NCBI GenBank assembly: GCA_014773175.1
Contig: VXCM01000292.1
Location: 53,339-117,338, forward strand
DNA: 64,000 bases
Direction of reading: 5' to 3'
From: Lucifuga dentata
Taxonomy: Eukaryota > Chordata > Actinopteri > Ophidiiformes > Bythitidae
The position numbers and the translations under genes were made by a program. Positions 35,346-49,517 of the stretch are shown here, piece by piece. A model generated the notes under the pieces. The model did not search any database. It was not told where the DNA came from and worked only from the letters and a program-made list of their open reading frames with translations. The stretch's first letter is position 1; each line of letters starts with the position of its first letter.

Positions 35346-38300
35346 AAGCATAGCATAGCATAAAGCTTCCCTTATGTTAACCAGTGCACTATTGTCCTGT
35401 TAAGGTAGCACTGTTGTAAAGGGTGTCACAGGTAAAAGCCAATGAAGATCGATGTGTTAAAGAGCAGCTTGATATTTAAAGCCACGCTTTATGATGCCTC
35501 CTCTAGTATCAAAGCAACCTTGACATGTGAAATCGGCAAAGGAAATCTAAATTCTCTGCTTTAGACTTCCACATTTTAAGAGATTGACACAAGATAGGTA
35601 GATCCCTGACAAGTAAGGCCTATTTCAAGGAAAACACCAAAATATGCTGGTTAACAGATGTTTATGAATGAGGGAACATGGGTGCGTGATGATATTAGCC
35701 TTTATCATGAGGGATACAATCTTCGGTTTTATAGTGCTAAATACAGTGTGTCATACCAAACCACAAGGCAGCTCTCCATAAAGGAGAGATTATCCTTCAC
35801 TCGGATACTTCCAAACACCTCACACAGCCCTGAGCTAGCTTAATATTGCATAACTGCCACTTTATACATGAATCCTATATATGGACATAAGTGAGGGGGA
35901 AAAAATAGTGCTGGCAAGAGAAATTTCTCACATGTGAAGGCTTTAATCCATGTGTGTCCTACCACCATTTTCTAATATCCTATCCTACATCACTGCAAGT
36001 GGCTTTTCCACTGCATTATAGAGATTAATAGTGATATTGACCTATATGCTTTACACTCATGCTTGTAGGTCAGTAACACAGTTAGCCATTTAAATGTATG
36101 AATGATTTGGCTTGGCTGTATCTGGAGCTAATCTGTCTTAATGGGTGTGTAAATAAAGTGGAGGGTTGCTGCTTTGTACCCTGACATTAATGGAAGCGCG
36201 GCTAGTAGGATGCTAGCATTTTATCTGCGTATGATTTCAAACTCAGGTCAAGAGCAGAAGTAACCTAGAAGTTAATGAACAACTGAACGTTGCCATCATT
36301 TAAATGCATGTGGAGCATCCTCTCTGAACTGTATATTGACCAAAGTTATTTGTTTTCTGAAAAAATCAAACAGCGGAAAAATGTTTTGCTGCTTTGGCAA
36401 TAAATATGCTACAAATAAAACAGAACTCATTGGTTCCATTCAGCTCTGTATACAAACAGTCTTCCCCCCAAAAAACATAAGAAAGCATTAATCACAAAAT
36501 CCAAAATTACCAGCAACTAACCCAAAAACCTCTTTGACAGATTAATGAGCAACGATCCCCATCCACACAGAGGAGTTAAGTTTTCACAATAGCATTATTA
36601 ATGCACTGGATTTAATTCCATTATCAGTAATACACAGGTACACATCAAGCACACTGGCTGTCAGGCTAAAAACATGGTTTGAACCATTATGTTACATTTC
36701 TTGGATAATTTGAATGCATGCTATTTCCCAGCGTTTGTCCACGCTGCGATTTAGGCAAAAATGTGAGATGCTACATGAGTGGAATTAACAGGATTGCATC
36801 ATTTGCTGAATCTATTTATAATGTGTTGCGTAATCAGAGAATGAAGGAAAGACTGCAAGGTGAGGTGAAGCTTAGTCTGATTATAATTTTCATGTTTAAA
36901 TAAATCAATAAATAAATCAATTTACAATCACATGACCTCTGTCTCCTATCATGATCTCTCTTAATTGAAGTAAGCTTTTATGTTGATTCATGCTGTTTCA
37001 TTCTACTTATGGCGTTTATATGACATTTAAAAAGTCTAATCAAAGCTTTAAGGTGCATGTAAACATACCAATTGACTGTTTTTTTTTTGTGCCTTTTTTA
37101 AGGGAAATTCCACAGTATTTTTGGGGAAAGTAAGATCAGTCTCCTCAACCTGATTTTCCCAGCTAGCATTACGGTTGAACTTAGTGACCTCAGTGTTTGC
37201 ATATGAAGACACTGGTTAATTTTTAATTTGGTCTTTGCTGTTGCTAAATTTAGCATTGGATTGTGCACAGGCTGAGCTTTGGTCAGCACGTCATTCTTGG
37301 AGAGCTTCTATGTGCAAATCTGTGCCAGTAAAAGGTCAATGTCTGTGCCAAGTTAAACGTCTAACAGCTATGCGAGTGGACTGGCCCCTGTGACATTTTG
37401 AGCTGTTGTGGACATCATAGGAAATTACTTCAGATAGATTACAGATTTAGAGTTTTGAGTCTGTCTCTTTTTTTGTCTTATATTTATGATCCACCAGCAT
37501 CCACATTTCCTTAAAGCTAATCTGGAAAGGTTGCATTCTTTGGTTTGCAGTGTATGTGTTTGTGTGTGCACATCTCAACAGTGTCACTAAGCTCCTGAGA
37601 CGAAGCTGCCCCAGAGTCTCCAAATCCTGCTTTAGAGTGTGGTGTGTGTGTGTGCGTGCACACGCACGTGTGTATTCCTCACTCTGTGAAAATGAGTCAG
37701 TGCTATAAAAATCCACACCATGCTGCCCTGGCAGGATAATCAGGACATAATGTTTAGTTTCTTTCTATCTCACTGGATTAGTTTATTTTCATCCAGAGGA
37801 AATTTGGCATTTGTGGAAATTGCCTCGTATTTGGTTGTCTCAGCTGTATTTAAAGCAGTGTTTCACTAAGGCACATGCAGTTTAAGTTGAGCCAGGTTTA
37901 TTTGTGCAGCCCGATATCACATGCACACATTTAAAGCACACTTGCTGTAGATCCAGTATGTGACTCATCAAACATTCAGCTTTTCTTCAACCTAGACTCT
38001 CATTGATCACATTCAGACAAAAATGGAGTTTGAAAGTATCATACAGGTCACAAAATATTATGACAAGGATCACGGGTGTGTGTTCAAACTGAAATGTGCT
38101 TGAAGTGTCAGAGTTGTTTACAGTGGACCAGTGCGTCCTAATCCGCTCTTTCACAATTCGCCACACTTGCATCTAGAAACTACAGTTGATTATCATATTT
38201 CAGTACTTTGAGAAGCTTGCCAAAGCGAATTGAATAATCAGCCAAAGCAAAGTGTGTCCATAAGACAATTACAATGGAAATTGGCATGTAAAGAAAGTTG

Positions 38301-38936
38301 GCACTGAATAATTGGTCAGATTTTTACTCATTCTTTGATGAGATATTTCACGATAAGTTTGTTCATTGTTTCGTGTACTTTGTTGAGACAAAGTTCTTGT
38401 TCTCGACTATCTGTATAAAGACAGTAACCATTGATGCACTAAGCAGTTTTACTTATATTCATGGATGAAAAAGTGTAGAAAAATGTGTTTATATTTACTG
38501 ACATAAGGTTAATTAATTTCTTTGACATTTGCACCAAAACATCAATGCCACCGGAAATGTAGATTTTGAAAGGATACCCAGCCCTACTAGGAGCCATGAA
38601 GAGTAGCTTCTACTGTTGGCTATTGAACAGTTTTTTTCTCAAACAACTGAGGGTTTAGTGCCTTGCTCAGAGATACTTTGATTGTTTTAGACAAAAAGGC
38701 ATACTCCCCACAGACTTTCCAAGCCGTCCACTCAGGAAGTGAAGTAATCATAGAGCCACAGGGCAGCCAGTATTTTCTGCGAACAGTTCATGAACTTGTA
38801 AAAAACTAAAAAGGGGCCCTGTCAGCTTAAGTCTTACTTTGATACCAAAGGCCACATGCTACTTGATGAGTTGTTTGGCCCATCCCTCAGCAAGCTGTTG
38901 TATATTAGATTGTTTTACAGAAGAATATACAGTAAA

Positions 38937-39544
38937 TTTAAAGGACCATACGGCCATTTTGCATGTTTGAGCCTAATATATTCAATTTTCATACATGTTA
39001 CATTACCGACAACCATTTCCCNGCATGTTTGAGCCTAATATATTCAATTTTCATACATGTTACATTACCGACAACCATTTCCCAAAGGATAAAACCATAT
39101 TTCAGCTTCCCTGATATTTTGCAAAATCTCTTAATCTTTCGAAATCAAGTAATACGCCCATCTTAAAAATCAGTGTTTTGCCTGCTAATAGTTATGCAGC
39201 CTTATGAAGTCACGGTTGTTTAAATTTTTCGATAAACACAGGTCTTCTTTTGGGACTATATTCCCTGGTGGACACATACATTCACTCCACACTTTTCATT
39301 GGGCTTAAATACTAAAATTATGTAACTTCGGAAAAAAACCTGAATATATGTCTTGTTCACGATGATGGATTACCTATCCAAGAACATTTCAAGTATCAAG
39401 TCGATTTTAATAGCATACTAGAATGAACTGAGACCACTGGCGGTCTGGAAAGTATGCTTTGGGAAATGGTTGTCGATAATGTAACGTGTGAAAATTGAAT
39501 ATATTAGGCTCAAACATGCAAAATTGGAGGTATGGTCCTTTAAA
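38937..39544. mobile_element. MITE family A, full-length copy 1
   Basis: About 85-bp inverted termini: left TTTAAAGGACCATACGGCCA followed by TTTTGCATGTTTGAGCC; the right end is its near reverse complement (...GGCTCAAACATGCAAAATTG then TATGGTCCTTTAAA). About 600 bp, no coding. The left arm is artificially doubled around the N at 39022. Confidence 0.8.
38961..39083. other. Assembly duplication around N at 39022
   Basis: The 61 bases before the single N are repeated exactly after it. This is best read as two contig ends that overlap but were not merged. Confidence 0.85.
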
Positions 39545-40096
39545 CATGGTTGCTAAAACAGGCTGCGCAGCCAAGTTGTAACACGGAAATCGTTCAGTGA
39601 TGACTTGTGACGCAGAAGTTCTGATTCATATCACAGCGTGTCATGTAACAGCAGGAACAGAAAGTAGGAGTTGAATACCAGGACTTTGATCATTAGCCAA
39701 TGCACCAGCAAAACCCCGTCAGGAATGTCAGGCATGACATTTTATCTTACCACATTTGTGAGAGCCTTCATTGCCATAGGACAAGCAACGTTCAATTAAC
39801 TCCAATTTACTCCACCAAGACCAGATCACTTCGAAATGTAGCTTAATAAAAAAAAACAAAAAACAAAAGAGACAAGTGAGACCTGAAACCATGAAGTTGT
39901 CAAATGGATCATCTATGGCTTTGAATTACCTTGCTGTCTGTTTCTCTCTCGCTTCTTAGATCCTCACGGTTTCTGACACCATCACATCCTCTGTGCTCAG
40001 CTTTTGTCCCATGCTGTCTTCCTCTGTGGAACATATTCCAACGTAACTTGTCTCAGCTGCTCTCTGACCTTTGCCCTCCCTGCAAAATTCCTTAAA

Positions 40097-40100
<4 letters not shown>

Positions 40101-40158
<58 letters not shown>
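40101..40158. repeat. (CA)29 microsatellite
   Basis: Uninterrupted CA run of about 58 nt; the polyTH or VC frames across it are artefacts. Confidence 0.95.
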
Positions 40159-40159
<1 letters not shown>

Positions 40160-41661
40160 CACACTCAAGGAAGTACTTCTCTCATTTTTTTTCTTTTATT
40201 CTGTCTTTCTTTCTGTTCTTGTCCTCACAGAAACCATTCAATACTACCACTATTCAGGTCTGATTGTTTGAGTTCACGTGTAATTTGTGAACACGTGGAC
40301 ATGACAACATGTGATTTAAATGATCAGGTTTCAGTCCAATATCTGTCGCTTTCGATCAGCTCAGTTTGCTTTTAAGGTATTAGATTAAAGAACAAAAGTG
40401 ACATCAAGATAGTGAAAGGTTAACAAATAAAAAGGATTTCACTAACTTTTCACTCTTTTGCACTCGACATCTCTCTCTCTGCCTCTATCTCTCTATTGCT
40501 TTACCACTTTATCTCCTCATTGATTGGTCACGCTCTCCACTTTCCAATGCAAATGCCAAGAAGGCCAGAGGAAGCGAGGAAGAGGAGGAGCAGAACTGTG
40601 GCCACAACTTTCCCAGAGGCTGATACAAGCGTCAGTTTGTGTTATAAATCATTCAGGGACACTCAGAGGGCAGGCACAATACATTTTTATCCCTCCTCTC
40701 CCACGCCTCCATCCGCTCTCCACCTTTATTATTGAAAGCCGTTCCTCTGAGCGCCCGGTCGGTTGCTCGGCATGATCAAAAAGAGAGAAAGGGGAGGGAG
40801 TGATAAGAGTAAGATGGGAGGATGGTGAAAAATGGACAGACGAGACAGGTAGGAGAAAAGAAGAAGGGATGTCTCTGGCTCACTCTGGTTCGATTCCACC
40901 CAGAAAGTGATCATGTGGTCATGTGGCCTTTGATGTGCTGAATAATGCATCAGATTCTGTAGCTGTCAGCTGACTTGTTTGCATCAGTTGACTTGTTGTG
41001 TGTTGGTTTAAAGTTGAGGGATTTAACCGGCTAGTCAGTTAGACAAGTATTTGACTAACAAACCACGAGTCAAAGCTGCGACACAAAGAGAAACACAAAT
41101 CGCTGACGGCGCTCCGCTGTCAGAATGACTTGCTGAGATTTGATGTGAGCGTAGATGTGAAAGAGAAATATTGTATTGGTGCTTTCCTGTGGGCATGTGC
41201 ATGCTTGTGTGTTCACAGTTGTGTGTCAAGTGTCCTTGCAGGCATGCACGTGAGAGAGAGGGAGAGATGTGCTTGGCGGCAAACAGAAGGCATTGTCTGG
41301 TTAAAAAGCCAAGACATTTAGTTTAAGAGGCCTTTCTCCCTGTGCATGCCAACCCCAAACAGGGATGAGCAGGTGTGGAAAATCACATGAACATGTTGAT
41401 GATCTTTAACTCTCATGAAAAATTAGAGTTTTTGCTGAGATTTGATGTGACTTACTCTTCATAAATTACCTCATGCAGCATGTTGAAACATCCAGCCTGT
41501 GTATCACAAGCATTTTCCTCATCATAATGGTACATAAATAGTGGCTGTGATGGCAGTAATGTTAAATTCAAGATTCAAGGCCTCTGTAAACCTGTTGCAA
41601 AGAATATTGCTCATCTTTCATGGAGTTGATAAAAGGGTCATTGATGCTTTCCATACAATGC

Positions 41662-41792
41662 TCGAGGAGTTGATAAACAGAGAGTAATATCTGATAATTT
41701 TTATGATTTTTTTTTTTTCCCCACTANTCGAGGAGTTGATAAACAGAGAGTAATATCTGATAATTTTTATGATTTTTTTTTTTTCCCCACTA
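41662..41792. other. Assembly duplication around N at 41727
   Basis: Exact 65-bp copy on each side of a single N, ending TTTTTTTTCCCCACTA. Confidence 0.85.
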
Positions 41793-42591
41793 ATTCAACT
41801 GTTTGGTGTTGTGAGGAAACTGGAAAACTTTTGCTCTGTGTGCTGGAAAAATAGCAAGTTTCCCCTGTTCCTTCCATGTCTCAGTGTCTCTTTGCACTGT
41901 CGAGCAGTCTTGCAAATTTCTTGACTACTGTAGAAGTTGCTAGTCATCTGTAATAGTAAAATAGCAATAGCTGCACTTATGCAAGTCTCAATGATGAGCA
42001 AAAGGACAAAAAAAAGAACAATAAGTTGAGAGTAAAGGCCTCAGTATACATCATACAAAGTGCAATGTTTAGGGCAAAGGAATTCTTGAAGGTTCAAATC
42101 CGCTGGCTCCTCACCGGTGATGTAGTCAGTCATGTGACATGGATCAATGATGTTCCAGGAGCCGTTCATAACGACAATGCTGCACATAGAATTCTCGTTC
42201 GCCGGCCTGTTCTTTCATTTTACATATTTTGAAGTATTCAGGGGCCTCAACATATTTTATACAAGAAGGGATGAAGAAGGGATGAAGAATTTGCAAAACT
42301 ACTGCCTAGATGTTAAGTGCATCAGCTTACCATCGCTGTCATACAGGTGTAGAAATAGAGGTTAAGTTTATTTGTCTCCAAAGGGCAATTGGGCGTGCAG
42401 CTTTACATAAAAGATGAAAGACATACGTAAGACATTAAACACAGAACATTAAAACCATATTTCCATCAGCAGTTAGGTTTGAGCAATACGTTATGCAAGC
42501 ATGAAAGGTTTCAGAATGTCAAAATGCAACACGTCACCTTAATCTAATGGTTCTGTTGTTTTTTCATCTCTCTTCTTCTTCTTCACCTCAG

Positions 42592-42708
42592 GTTTTACTC
42601 CAGTCATGAGGCAAGACGGCAGCAAGTCACATACAGGCTTTGACTGAGGAAACGGGAAGAGCGAGTGAGAGGGGTCAGCCCCACTCCGCCTTTACACCTT
42701 TCCTACAG
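42592..42708 (+). other. taok3: Candidate taok3 5' noncoding exon
   Basis: A long pyrimidine tract (TCTCTTCTTCTTCTTCACCTCAG) precedes and CCTACAG|GTAGGC follows a 117-nt GC-richer block in AT-rich intron. It contains a 13-codon upstream frame (MRQDGSKSHTGFD) that closes before the donor. Mammalian TAOK3 also has several noncoding 5' exons, which fits, but no transcript supports this one here. Confidence 0.4.
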
Positions 42709-43529
42709 GTAGGCTAATATAGAACACAGTGGTTATCATTGATAATCCATGATAGTATTAAGAGGCTCAGTTCATAGTCATGGTCTTCTTTCATCATGTT
42801 CTATTATCATTTAAAATGTGAGTGTTTAAGATTTATATTGTTTGTTTTTTCCCATCATTTCCATTTTTGACAACATAACACGAGAATTGAATTACTTCAC
42901 CCAACAGTTCATCATGTTTCACTTTTTTGTACAATTTCAATGTGAATGTTTTTTTTTTTGTTTTTTTTTTAACTTTTTCACATTAAGGTGAAAGGTCAAA
43001 AGGAGGGACATGAGGAGAACTGTAGAGGCAGCTGGTGAAGGAATGGCAGTGTTGGTGTTTGTTGATGTGGTGATAATGGAAATTACAACACAACACAACA
43101 CATCACATTATAATCACATAGCCAATCTCAGTCATTAAATTCAGATGAGGTCAGGTTTGTGCGTGCACTTGTGCGTATTCTTTCTTATGTCCCATCCATC
43201 TGTACTCACAGCACACACACACACTTCATAAAAGGAACGACCACTCTCTAATTTTCCAAGAAAGATCTTCATCACATTTAGATCATTAGAAATGCATACT
43301 CATCACCATGCAACCCGGCCCTGTGGCTTTAAATAGGTTTTTATATTTTTAATAAGGAGGTTGACCCATTTCATGTCATGCAGCAGGCATGCACGTGCAT
43401 GTGCGTGCCACCGTGCACACATGCACACACTACTCTCCAGGGTCTTTGCACTGGGCTGATACGTGAAGCTCTATCTGTTCATTCTCTTTACATTTTGATT
43501 AGAATGGGATTACTAAAGTGCAATGATTT

Positions 43530-43530
<1 letters not shown>

Positions 43531-43579
<49 letters not shown>

Positions 43580-43593
43580 CGTGTGTGTACGTG

Positions 43594-43639
<46 letters not shown>
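43531..43639. repeat. (CT)n(GT)n compound microsatellite
   Basis: About 45 nt of CT followed by about 65 nt of GT-rich repeat with TAC and GC interruptions. Confidence 0.95.
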
Positions 43640-45490
43640 CCAGGCTTCCATGATCACACACACATATACTGTATGCTGCTATAATACTCTAAGCCTACTC
43701 TATCTGTAATATCATGATAGGAGTAAAGGGAGCTGTATTATTATGTAATTGTTATTCTATCTCCCACCACATGCATTCAGGCACACACGCACATACAAGC
43801 ACACTCACACATACAGTACATAGCCCTTACAGTGTGTCTCAATACACAATTTGGTGGATTTACCAGTTGTTTTTTTTCCGTTTCTGATTAGAGCTGACAG
43901 TTTGAATCCCAGTAAGAATTCCCACAGTCTGCCTAATTCTTCTTCCTGCCTAAAGCCGGGAGGGGGGCTAGTAAGCCGCTAAAGCTGCATGCACACACAT
44001 ACAGCACGCACATGTGCCTGCTCTCACGAATATAATGATATACTGCATATGAATTCATACGCTGTCCATTGATATATGGAGTACAAGTATGCACGCATAT
44101 TCATAATAAGCACATACATTCACAGGCATTTGTAGTACATGTGCATACACACACACACACACACTCCTGCACATATGCAACTTCAGAAGCATGCACTTCA
44201 CTTGCTCCTTTGCAAAAGTTTAGACTGAATACAAGCGAACCCAGGAGACAGAGCGTAAAGAGAGATAGTAAAAGGATATTTTCTTCCTCATCAAAGCGGT
44301 TCTATTCACAGGCATTGATGAAAGAAAAGGGAATTACAAAGAGGTGAAGTGTTAAAGAGCTGGAAGAGGTAAGAGAGAAGCCTGAAGGAATAGGAGGAGG
44401 GAGGGAGAGAGAGATGTTATCTTACATGCAGTTGCTTTGTGACTGCTGTTTTGTCCACACAGAGGGTACTTTTCTCTGGAAAGTTGTTCTCCATCAAACG
44501 CCGTTGAACACTGGAGTCCAGACTGAAGTTTGCCAAAAAATACGGGACTCCACATGGACCTTTTTGAGAAAAGGCTGTCTTCTTGCCACCCTCCCGTACA
44601 AGCCAGATGCTGCAGTATCTTTGCTACTGTTGTCTGATGCACATCTTGTACTCTGTTTGGCCATAAAATCCTGTAGGTCTTTCAGACTTTCGTTGGATTC
44701 CCAGCGTCTCTCTGACCGATTGTCTTCTGTCCCACTCTCTTAGCTTTGATGGACGCCCTGATTTTGGCAGGTGTTGTGCACTTCCCACTTCTTAAGGTAT
44801 ATTCAAAGTGTGTAAATCTTTTTTATATCCCATCTGATGTGTGCCATTCCACAACTTTTGTCACAGACTTGTTTTGAAGGTCTTTGGTGGTTCTGTCTTT
44901 GTGGTTGACTTTATTACAATCTGAAGGTCCACAGCAAAGAGCTGCTTTTATTTAAATTCTCAGGTTACTTGCAGTGATTCCAAACAGGTGTTGGACAATT
45001 AAGTTTTGTGATCTAGAAGGTAATTTGAAGGCAGGAGGTTATTCCTGAGCCAGTTTAAGTGACGCTATATTAAAGTGGGTGCATACTGATCTAACCTAGA
45101 TATTGCAGTTGTTTATTTTTGTTTAATGCAAGAAACTTTTTTGAACAAATTTTTCATTTTGAAACTTAAGTTTTCTATGCAGACTAGTAGGACAAATATG
45201 GATATATTGCATTTTAATTTGAGGTTTAAGGTTAACAAAATGTCAAACTTGATAAATGGAGGCTGTATTCATTTTCTATCCACTGTATACAATCACAGTT
45301 CATTATCAAATAACAAAGTTCTTAGATTTTATCTCAATACTGTTTTAGCTTAGATTTAAAATAGTCCCAGTCACGATCCAGTTTAAGCTCTGTAGGTAAT
45401 GAGTTCTAAATATCATCCCACCAAACAGAAATCTGTCTTTCCAAAGGAGGTTTTATTGCACTGAATCTTTATGCATCCACATATCTCTGC

Positions 45491-46374
45491 ACTGTAAATC
45501 CCAATTTGTCAACTCTACTCAAATATTTTGTAGAAACGGCTTGCACACAAAAACCTTAGTTCAGTAACAAGAAGTTTTGAGTACACTTAACACAAGGTAA
45601 ATGTGTCACATGAGCCTTATTTGACTGCAGATTTATGTTGATTCAACAAAAGTTTTTTAATCATATGATTAAATAATTTGAGTCTCTCAAACATTTAATC
45701 TTATGTCATACCAGAATAGAAAAGATTTATTTATTTTTTCAAGGTTTATTGTTTTTTTAATTTAACTTTTATTTATGCAGGGGTAGCTCACTGAGCATTG
45801 AATGCTCTTTTTGTGGGATGCCCACACCTATCAGTATGTGAGGAGTGTAGAGGAAGACTTCTCAATGAACAAAGTGGAAACTCTTTGCTGAGTGAAAAAT
45901 CCCTCAGTTAAAGCACATTAAAGCTACAACAACAAGAGAGCGATATCGTCAGAACCTGACAGTAGAATGCAGCAGGGAGGTCACTAACAGAAAACACACT
46001 CTCTCTGATGGTTACACACCAAAAAGTAGAAAACATTCAAATGTAACTCAAACTGCTACAGCAACAAACAAAGCTATAACATTCACAAAACGGATTATAA
46101 CAGATATTTACAACAGAAATATTTCCAACAGAACTAAAACTCAAAGCATGTAACAATGCTGCAAGGCATGCTGGGAGAATCAGAGCAGAGTCACGTGTGT
46201 CATTTAACTCAAAACAATTGATCATTAGTACTCTAAACCAGCCTAAACTCCTGGAATAGTTGACAGTACTTAAAGATTCTTGAAGATTTTAAGTTGAATT
46301 AACTTTTACAGGGTTTTTGAGTATTCCTTAATCATTTTTTCTGAGTGGTTTGTACTATTGGGATTTACAGTGTG
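45491..46374. mobile_element. DNA-transposon-like repeat with CACTGTAAATCCCA ends
   Basis: Left GCACTGTAAATCCCAATTTG and right ATTGGGATTTACAGTGTG form inverted termini about 880 bp apart. A related GGATTTACAATGTGTGGAC lies near 46700. No coding frame. It may be a nested composite. Confidence 0.5.
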
Positions 46375-47094
46375 GGACAAATTGTCAGATAAACATAAAA
46401 AAATGAGTAGATATTTTTACTACCATTTCTGAGTTAAAACAACCATTAAAACATATGTTCAATGAACAAATATTTATATTGTTTATTAAGCTCAAACTAA
46501 TTTAGCTGTATTGGCTTTTAAGATTTAAGTTGTATGAACTCAAAAATAAAAAATTGTTGACTCAACATAAAAAAAATTATGTCAAGCTCACAAGGGATGA
46601 GCATTTATGTTAAGTGAACATAAAGTTTTTAAGTTTATTTGGCAGTCTGGAACTTTTGTGTGGAGTCCACGCAAAAGTTTTATGTCATTGATGAACTAGG
46701 ATTTACAATGTGTGGACAAAACGTTCTATGCAGCATTTGTGACCAAGAAATCCATAAAGCGAACAAGAAGCCATAAATCAGCATAAAGACAAATAACCTC
46801 CACAAGTTTCCCGTGCTAAGTCTTCATTAGCAGGATGAAATTGTTGTTTGCATAATGAGAGCAGTGACAGCTACTAACGCTGCAAAATTGTTTCAGGTCT
46901 CATGACTGAAGACTTGTTTCTCCACTCAGTTTGTCAGCACGGACACACCGAGTCGATGACAACTCAGATGATTCATCAGATGTACAATCTCATAAACATA
47001 TTCAATACTGATGGTGTACCTGCATTGCTGAGCTGCTTATATTACTCTGTGGTGTATGTAGATATTTCCATCCCGGCATATTGAGTTGTGTGTG

Positions 47095-47555
47095 TAGGAA
47101 AGATTTGGAAATGGTACTGAAAAGCATAACAGACTCTGCTCCCTTTGTGATTTACATGAAGTTGAAACTGAAATCCATTTTGTTCTTTACTGTCTTACGT
47201 ATCATGTTTCAAGAATTAGCTTATTTAACAGCATGAACCGCAATGGATGCAATTATTTTCTGATGGATGACTACAATATTTTATTGTAGTCATGTGTGAA
47301 AGAAATATTTTTTCATTTGCAGATTATTTGGAGAAAGCATGGAATTTGAGAAAACATGCACNTGAAAGAAATATTTTTTCATTTGCAGATTATTTGGAGA
47401 AAGCATGGAATTTGAGAAAACATGCACTAATGAAAACTGTTTGTATAAGTTTGTTTCTGGAGCTGGAAAAGTTGTATTTACATGAAAACTGTCTTGTAAG
47501 ATGGGGGTGGGCCATAAGGTAAGACACATAAATAAAGATTCAATTCAATTCATTT
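47095..47555 (+). mobile_element. LINE 3' fragment with C-terminal zinc-knuckle-like motif
   Basis: Plus-strand frame reads HNRLCSLCDLHEVETEIHFV then LYCLTYHVSRISLF, resembling the C-x2-C...H...C element near the C-terminus of non-LTR retrotransposon reverse transcriptases in fish. It ends ATAAATAAAGATTCAATTC. Part is falsely doubled around the N at 47362. Confidence 0.6.
47297..47427. other. Assembly duplication around N at 47362
   Basis: Exact 65-bp copy on either side of one N. Confidence 0.85.
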
Positions 47556-48008
47556 GTGGGACTATAGTGCGAGGGCCCCGGCACTATGCATGCTGGCTCG
47601 CAGTTGTGAACACCTAAATAGAATGAAGCCATTATTAATGTCATTAGCTGCACTTGTGCTTTTCTTGATATGACAGCTGCAATCATATCCATAGGAGTTA
47701 AATCTCACCCTCATTTCTGCTATATGTGTGTAAAAGCTCAGACCAGATTAATGCAAAGCATACAAGCATACTATTATAAACATTTTCAGAAGCGTAATCC
47801 CCCCCCCCCNCCCCCCCCCCACTAACACACACATGCACACAAAAGCCATAACACTCTGCTCAATTATTTACATTAACACCAGTGCATGCATGAAAGGGTT
47901 TATGAGCTCTGTTAGTATTATACTTAGACACTTAAGCACTCAGACACCCATCATGCTGACATGCAAATACAGTGTCATGCAGTGGCATATAGGAGTGCCC
48001 ATGTAATA

Positions 48009-48010
<2 letters not shown>

Positions 48011-48052
<42 letters not shown>
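48011..48052. repeat. (AC)n microsatellite
   Basis: Uninterrupted AC run of about 42 nt. Confidence 0.95.
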
Positions 48053-48054
<2 letters not shown>

Positions 48055-48879
48055 CAAGCTTTTAATCTGTCTAAGCTATTTGCCTAATCATCTCTCTCTC
48101 TCAGCACAGTGCCATTCATAGATCCACAGTAACCACACACACACACACACACCTGTGTTACAACCTGTTGTTACCACTTTGCATCATTTCACACATCTTA
48201 GAGGAGGATGAGCAAGAGGGTTTGATGGTTAGTTGGAGACACACTCCTCAGAGCAGTCACATGACTCTTGTTTTCATTTGCTCTGTTTATATCTGTGTTT
48301 TACTCATCTGCTGATTCTCTCCGTCATTGTCATTTAGATCTCTTTGAAAGTTCTGTCAGATGGGGAGGAAGCTGCTGCTCAGGAGGTGTTTGGGTCTCAG
48401 TCTCTCTCTGTCTCATCCTTCCTTTTCTGCCTTTCCCTGTATTATTATTTTTATTTTTCTCTCTTACTTTGTATCCCTTTCTTTCTGATTCTTTATCATT
48501 TTCTCTCTTAATTTAAGCAATATATACATGTGTGTACATATGCATATGTATGTGTGTGTTTGATGGGGAGAGGGTTGAAATGGGGGCTGTATCAGAGTTC
48601 GAGCAGAAGAGATGAGAGACAGATGAAACTGATGCAACCAGGCAGACATGAGCATGGACACACACTCACATACACACACACACATTCATCCATCTGTAGG
48701 TGCTTAAAATCTTAAATTTAATTTCAGAAATATACTAGGCCTTGGGCTTATTTGATTTTATTTATTTTATTCATGAATTTCTTTTATTAAATTTGTTGGT
48801 TGTTTCAGCTGCAAAATCAGCTTTAGCAGCAAAAAAAAACAAAAAACAAAAAAACAGTTGGTTTACCCAGTTCCTACTG

Positions 48880-49517
48880 AAAGGATCAAACCGGTGATTT
48901 TGCATGTTTGAGCCCAATAAATATTACCTGCATATATGTTATGTTACTGCCAGCCATTTTGCCAAATCCCTAATCTTCCAGAATCACATATTCAGTCGAT
49001 ACCTTAAAATTCAATGTTTTGTCTGCTCACACTTATACACAATTGTAGAAGGCATGATCATTTTAATTGATCTGTTAAAGCCATCTTATCCTGGAACTAT
49101 ATTCCCTGGCAGAGACACATTTTCTTCTCTGTAAACGTGTTAAAACGCTAAAATTATGTTACTTAGACAAAAAAAAAAAAAAATGNAAAAAAAAAAAAAA
49201 AATGTAATAGACGTCTTGTTTGCTGTGATGTATTATCTGTCTCAAGCATGTTTCAAGTCTATACAAGTCTCTACACAACATAATTTTAATAATGTACTGG
49301 AATGAACTGAAACCAATGGCAGTCTGGAAGGTAGGAAAAACAATTCTAAAATTTATCACNTACTGGAATGAACTGAAACCAATGGCAGTCTGGAAGGTAG
49401 GAAAAACAATTCTAAAATTTATCACTACAAATTTTTTTGGAAACTGGTTGACAGTAATGTAACATTGACATATTTATTGGGCTTAAACATGCAAAATCAC
49501 AAGTATGGTCCTTTAAG
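48880..49517. mobile_element. MITE family A, full-length copy 2
   Basis: Left terminus GGTGATTTTGCATGTTTGAG and right terminus TTAAACATGCAAAATCACAA then TATGGTCCTTTAAG are inverted. The interior shares ACTATATTCCCTGG, CTAAAATTATGTTACTT and GGAATGAACTGA with copy 1. It contains two N joints (49186, 49360). Confidence 0.75.
49295..49425. other. Assembly duplication around N at 49360
   Basis: Exact 65-bp copy on either side of one N, within MITE copy 2. Confidence 0.85.

Noticed and set aside
38961..39083. Apparent tandem duplication of a MITE arm
   Set aside because: The copies are exact and separated by a single N, as at four other places, so it is read as an assembly joint.
40004..40375. 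Open frame with poly(TH) over the CA repeat
   Set aside because: Produced by a dinucleotide repeat; the same holds for frames over the other CA, GT and CT tracts.
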